Made by a program: the position numbers and the translations under genes | Shown here: piece by piece, positions 60,472-64,000 of the stretch | Position numbering within the stretch: the stretch's first letter is position 1 | Layout of the letters: the number at the start of each line of letters is the position of its first letter | Origin: JAHELQ01 sp964491915 | Lineage (GTDB): Bacteria > Acidobacteriota > Aminicenantia > UBA2199 | NCBI GenBank assembly: GCA_964491915.1 | Contig: CAZBHS010000022.1 | Coordinates: 21,393-85,392, forward strand | DNA length: 64,000 bases | Reading direction: 5' to 3' | Notes under the pieces: generated by a model | What the model saw: the letters and a program-made list of their open reading frames with translations, nothing else | What the model was told of the DNA's origin: nothing | Database searches by the model: none

Positions 60472-61805
60472 GTAAAAAGATTATTATAATAGGCGCCGGT
60501 CTCGCCGGAATCGAAGCGGCATACCAGGCGTCAAAATCTGGCATAGAGGTCGATCTCTACGAGATGCGGCCGGGCAAGGAAACAGAGGCGCATACCACCC
60601 CCTACGCCGGCGAATTGGTTTGCTCCAACTCCTTGGGCTCCATCGAGATCACCAGCGCCCTCGGACTATTGAAAAAAGAACTGGAAATGCTGGACTCCTT
60701 CTTTCTAAAATTCGCGTACAAACACCGGGTCCCGGCGGGAAGCAGCCTCTCTGTGGACCGTCTCGCCCTGGCGGAGGACATCACCAACGCGGTCAAAGCC
60801 CTGCCCAATGTCAATTTTATCCCGGAAGAGGTAAAAGAGCTTCCCCCCATGAGCGACGAACACATTGTCATCATCGCCACCGGTCCCCTGACCTCCGGCG
60901 ACTTCGCCGACGCCATCACCAAAGTGACGATGCGCAAGAACCTGTTCTTCTTCGACGCCACCAGCCCCATTGTCCATGCCGAATCCATCGATATGTCGAA
61001 AGTCTACAAAGCGTCCCGCTACGATAAAGGGGAGGCGGATTTTATCAACCTGCCGCTGGACGAAGCCCTGTACACCGAGTTTGTCAAAGCGCTGTTGGCG
61101 GCTGAAACCGTCGAGCTCAAAGACTTCGAGAAGAAGGTATTTTTCGAGTCGTGCCTCCCCATCGAGGAGATCGCCCGCAGAGGCGAGAAATCCCTGTCGT
61201 TCGGTCCTCTCAAACCAGTGGGGCTCGTGGATCCCAAGACCGGAGTCATCCCTCACGCGGTGGTACAATTGCGGCAGGACGACCAAAAAAACCAGTTCTA
61301 TCAATTGGTGGGATTCCAGACCCGCCTGAAATGGGGAGAACAGAAACGCGTCTTCCGCATGCTTCCGGGCCTCGAGAATGCCGAGTTTGAACGCTACGGC
61401 AGAATGCACCGCAATTCTTATATCAACGCCCCGTTGATCATCAATAAATTCTACCAATCCAAAACCATGGACAATCTATTTTTCTCCGGCCAGATCAGCG
61501 GCGTGGAGGGATATGTTGAATCCATCGCTTCCGGCCTTTCAGCGGGAATGAACGCCGCCCGCAAATTGTGTGGGTTGCCCCTTTACAATTTCCCCGACGA
61601 ATCCGCCGTCGGCTCGTTGGTCAATTATATTTCCCAGGCGGACTGGAAAGACTTCCGGCCCACAAAGTTCACCTTCGGGCTCTTGCCGGAACTCTCCAAA
61701 ACTAACCGCCCCCGTCACTTCCGTAAGAAAAAATTCAAGAAGGAAATGAAGGCGAAAATCGCTCTCGAAGCGCTGGACCAATGGTTGAAGAAGGTCGCTA
61801 CATAG
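60468..61805 (+). CDS. trmFO: Folate/FAD-dependent tRNA (uracil-54-C5) methyltransferase TrmFO
   Basis: A 445-residue flavoprotein that makes m5U54 in the tRNA T-loop using methylene-THF and FADH2. FAD-binding IIIIGAGLAGIEAAYQASKSG (about 5-25), YEMRPGKETEAHTTPYAGELVCSNS (contains the conserved Cys) and the C-terminal GQISGVEGYVESIASGL are diagnostic. Its ATG overlaps the stop of the topA zinc-ribbon region. It overlaps xerC by 25 bases. Confidence 0.95.
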   Translation: MSKKIIIIGAGLAGIEAAYQASKSGIEVDLYEMRPGKETEAHTTPYAGELVCSNSLGSIEITSALGLLKKELEMLDSFFLKFAYKHRVPAGSSLSVDRLALAEDITNAVKALPNVNFIPEEVKELPPMSDEHIVIIATGPLTSGDFADAITKVTMRKNLFFFDATSPIVHAESIDMSKVYKASRYDKGEADFINLPLDEALYTEFVKALLAAETVELKDFEKKVFFESCLPIEEIARRGEKSLSFGPLKPVGLVDPKTGVIPHAVVQLRQDDQKNQFYQLVGFQTRLKWGEQKRVFRMLPGLENAEFERYGRMHRNSYINAPLIINKFYQSKTMDNLFFSGQISGVEGYVESIASGLSAGMNAARKLCGLPLYNFPDESAVGSLVNYISQADWKDFRPTKFTFGLLPELSKTNRPRHFRKKKFKKEMKAKIALEALDQWLKKVAT

Positions 61806-62665
61806 ACGAATACCTGGAGTATATCCGGGACATCAAACAATTCTCCGACAATACCGTCAAAGCCTACCGCCAGGACATCCAGCAGTTCATCACATTTTTC
61901 GAAGAGCGCAATCTTCCGGTGCAAAAGGACACGATCCGGGACTTCATCGCCGACGTATTTTACCGCACCGGACAAAAAGCCACAGTCTCCCGCAAGATCT
62001 ACGCCATCAAGTCCTACTTCACCTACCTCCACCGCAAAAACCGAATCCCCAAGAACCCCTTCGACGGCATTTCGAACCCCAAGGTGGATAAAAAAATCCC
62101 GCAAATCCTCACCGAGAAGGAGATGATCACCTTTCTGGACCGCCTGCCCAGCAACACCTTCCTGGAGCTCCGCAACCAGGCGATGTTCGAGTTTCTCTAC
62201 GCCACCGGCTTGAGAATTTCAGAGCTCACCAATCTCAAAGCCGAGGACATCCAGTTCGCCGAAGGGTTGGTGCGGGTGCTGGGCAAGGGCAAAAAAGAGC
62301 GAATCGTCCCCTTCAACACCAAAGCCCGCGACCTGGTGCGCGACTATTTGCAAGCCGCCAGAAAAAAGTTCCCCAAAGAGCAATCCTATATATTCCTCAA
62401 TTCCAAAGGCGGCAACATTACCGAGCGATCGGTGGAGCGAATTCTGCAAAAAGTCTACAACGACATCATGGACGCGCCCAAGCACGTCTATCCCCACCTC
62501 TTCCGCCATTCGTTCGCCACTCATCTGTTGCAGCGGGGCGCCAACCTGCGCATCATCCAGGAGTTGCTGGGCCATTCCAACCTCTCCACCACCGAAAAGT
62601 ACACCACCCTCAACTATTCCGATCTGTTGGTGGTCTACAAAAAATTCCATCCTCGAGGCCTGTAA
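61781..62665 (+). CDS. xerC: Tyrosine recombinase XerC/XerD
   Basis: A 294-residue site-specific recombinase. N-terminal core-binding SAM-like domain (IDEYLEYIRDIKQFSDNTVKAYRQDIQQF), then the catalytic set: Arg in ATGLRISELTNL, His-x-x-Arg in HLFRHSFATHLLQRGANLRIIQELLGHSNL and the Tyr in STTEKYTTL. Length matches XerC/XerD, which resolve chromosome dimers at dif. Position after topA-trmFO as in many genomes supports XerC. No dif site was identified in the window. Confidence 0.92.
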   Translation: MVEEGRYIDEYLEYIRDIKQFSDNTVKAYRQDIQQFITFFEERNLPVQKDTIRDFIADVFYRTGQKATVSRKIYAIKSYFTYLHRKNRIPKNPFDGISNPKVDKKIPQILTEKEMITFLDRLPSNTFLELRNQAMFEFLYATGLRISELTNLKAEDIQFAEGLVRVLGKGKKERIVPFNTKARDLVRDYLQAARKKFPKEQSYIFLNSKGGNITERSVERILQKVYNDIMDAPKHVYPHLFRHSFATHLLQRGANLRIIQELLGHSNLSTTEKYTTLNYSDLLVVYKKFHPRGL

Positions 62666-62671
62666 GCCATC

Positions 62672-63646
62672 ATGAAGAAAAAACTCCTGTCCATCGTGTC
62701 GAGAGTAGTCATCAGCGGCGGTTTACTCGGCTATTTCGTAATCTCCCTGGCCCAAAAGAACGGCGGCTTCGGCCCCGCCACCACGCAGCTCATCCAATCC
62801 TTCACCCAGGCCAACCTAATCTGGCTTTTCCCGGCAGCCTCCCTTCATATCGTAGGCTTCACCCTCATCAGTTTCCGTTGGAAGCTGCTACTCAAAGCCC
62901 AAGATGTCGAAGCCGGATTCGGCCGTCTATTCCAATACTATTTCATGGCCGCCTTTTTCAATCTAGTCCTTCCCTCCAGCATCGGCGGCGACGCGGTACG
63001 GGCAATGGAAAGCCGCCGCCTCGTCGGCACCGCCACCATGTCCATCACAGTGGTCATTGTCGAACGCCTCACCGGCCTCATGGCCCTCATCCTCATCTCC
63101 GCCACAGCCTTTGCCGTCAAATTATCCGGCAACATTGCCCAAACCAACAACATCTGGCTCTTCCTCCTCTTTGGAGCCGCCGCCCTCCTCATCCTCATCA
63201 GCCTCATCCACCCCAAAGTCACCGCCCGCTTCATCCCCCTCTTCCGCAAGCTCCTCCCCGCCAAAATCCACCAACTGATCGAAGCCGCCATCGACGCTGT
63301 AACCGCCTACTACAAACAACCCCTCTATTTCTTCTCCGGCCTGGCAATCAGCATCGTCTTCCAACTGAACATGGTCCTCTACTACTACCTCATCGCCCGG
63401 GCGCTCCAACAAAATCCAAATCCCATCGACTTCGCCATGAAGATCCCCCTCATGATCTTCCTCCTCATGGTAGTCCCGGCCATCAACGGCCTCGGCGTCC
63501 GCACCGCGGGATTCAAAGAACTCATGAACTTCCCCGCCGCCGGAGCCATCGCCGCAGAAATGATCGACCTCGGCCTCCGCATCATCTTCGGCCTAACCGG
63601 CGGCCTCCTCTACCTCATCCACCGCCGCACCCCACCCAACAACTAA
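62672..63646 (+). CDS. Flippase-like / lysylphosphatidylglycerol synthase-type membrane protein (UPF0104)
   Basis: A 324-residue protein with about eight transmembrane segments of the LPG_synthase_TM/AglD fold. Recognisable blocks are FRWKLLLKAQ, the FNLVLPSSIGGDAVRAMESRR loop, VVIVERLTGLMALI and VVPAINGLGVRTAGFKEL. Members act in lipid or glycolipid synthesis and translocation. It follows xerC by 6 bases. It converges on the Rhs fragment, with 32 bases of overlap. Its second half is exceptionally C-rich. Confidence 0.88.
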   Translation: MKKKLLSIVSRVVISGGLLGYFVISLAQKNGGFGPATTQLIQSFTQANLIWLFPAASLHIVGFTLISFRWKLLLKAQDVEAGFGRLFQYYFMAAFFNLVLPSSIGGDAVRAMESRRLVGTATMSITVVIVERLTGLMALILISATAFAVKLSGNIAQTNNIWLFLLFGAAALLILISLIHPKVTARFIPLFRKLLPAKIHQLIEAAIDAVTAYYKQPLYFFSGLAISIVFQLNMVLYYYLIARALQQNPNPIDFAMKIPLMIFLLMVVPAINGLGVRTAGFKELMNFPAAGAIAAEMIDLGLRIIFGLTGGLLYLIHRRTPPNN

Positions 63647-64000
63647 TCACCCCCACCCCAAAATCCACGCACCTGTCCCGAAATTCTCCTCGATGATAAA
63701 AATAATTCAGGCCGGATTCCTGGTCGTAGTATTTGGACTGGAAGCCGAGGTTGCCTTTGGTGGGGCCGGATTGGGAGAGGAGGTTGCCGAAGGTGTCGGT
63801 GTGGCGGTTTGTGACGGTGGATTGAGTTTGGTGGGAATGGATTTTGTAGATGGTTCCTACCTGGTCTTTGATGTAGGAGTACCAGCCGTAGGGGTGGGCG
63901 AAGAGGTTGGCGGAGGCTTCGGAGAATTCTATGTGGCCTTCTACGGAGTCTTTGCCGATGCCGTAGGTGTAGCGGCGGATGGGGGTGAATGAGGCGTCGA
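63615..64000 (-). pseudogene. 3' part of an Rhs-repeat protein, apparently truncated
   Basis: On the minus strand the frame enters from the window edge and encodes Rhs-core sequence: RRYTYGIGKDSVEGHIEF, DQVGTIYKIHSHQT, RHTDTFGNLLSQSGPTKGNL, KYYDQESGLNYFYHR. The expected continuation (arg-tyr…GRF) is lost; after YFYHR the frame reads GEFRDRCVDFGVG… to TGA at 63615-63617. The break falls at a GGGACAGGTGCG motif, suggesting insertion or recombination there. Confidence 0.7.

Noticed and set aside
63693..63992. Plus-strand 99-residue ORF, Gly/Val-rich
   Set aside because: It is the antisense shadow of the Rhs-core sequence on the minus strand, which has recognisable protein motifs.

Overview
The window comes from a Gram-negative (diderm) bacterium: it has LptB, a TolC-family outer-membrane protein, lipoproteins with lipobox cysteines and an OmpA-type peptidoglycan-binding domain. 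Housekeeping genes are of ordinary bacterial type (pyrE, purB, purL, rarA, trxB, HU, dprA-topA-trmFO-xerC). Base composition is near 50 % GC. The lanthipeptide-type leader, the FGE/DUF4062 proteins and the Rhs fragment are reminiscent of uncultured Acidobacteriota/Aminicenantes-like lineages, but the lineage is a guess. No rRNA, tRNA or CRISPR array was seen.

Layout. 1-4260: split TPP decarboxylase (sulfopyruvate decarboxylase type), lptB, Ldh-family dehydrogenase, DUF3014 and an SDR enzyme. 4324-11379: one co-directional operon behind a near-consensus promoter: PspA/IM30, a membrane-anchored ABC substrate-binding protein fused to OmpA, its permease and ATPase, a two-TM coiled-coil protein and a double-AAA protein. 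11431-13792: ABC exporter pair. 13789-17297: DUF1684 lipoprotein, an orphan lanthipeptide-type precursor, HAL2-like nucleotidase, GAF protein and pyrE.

17421-26665 is an accessory island. It holds a TumE-like toxin-antitoxin pair, two DUF4062-FGE proteins whose 3' ends look like variable regions of a diversity-generating retroelement (DGR), a membrane protein with a DeoR-like sensor fold, an OLD/RecF-type ATPase, a RhuM protein and an orphan HicB-like protein. A palindromic repeat occurs four times here, and a near-copy lies inside the RhuM coding sequence. No reverse transcriptase or template repeat is in the window, so any DGR would have to act in trans.

26666-44471: operon of two glycosyltransferases, purB and a macro-domain protein; DUF362; CPBP protease; purL-rarA; a two-component cluster (HD-GYP regulator, histidine kinase, receiver protein); YkvA; Rrf2; TPR lipoprotein. 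44572-54174: UvrD/PcrA helicase with an overlapping exported Pcm, TolC-like protein with a sigma-54-type promoter, a cyclophilin-FKBP fusion lipoprotein, polyprenyl synthase-CYTH-nucleotidyltransferase operon, a yjbQ remnant and a D-serine dehydratase-like enzyme. 54269-63646: a reading frame with internal stops, trxB, HU, Usp, then dprA-topA-trmFO-xerC and a flippase-like membrane protein; topA has two in-frame TAA codons before its zinc ribbons. The right edge holds a truncated Rhs fragment.

The strongest leads are the DGR-like variable regions, the PspA/ABC-OmpA/AAA operon, the palindromic repeat tied to rhuM, and the paired in-frame TAA codons in topA and in the gene at 54269.
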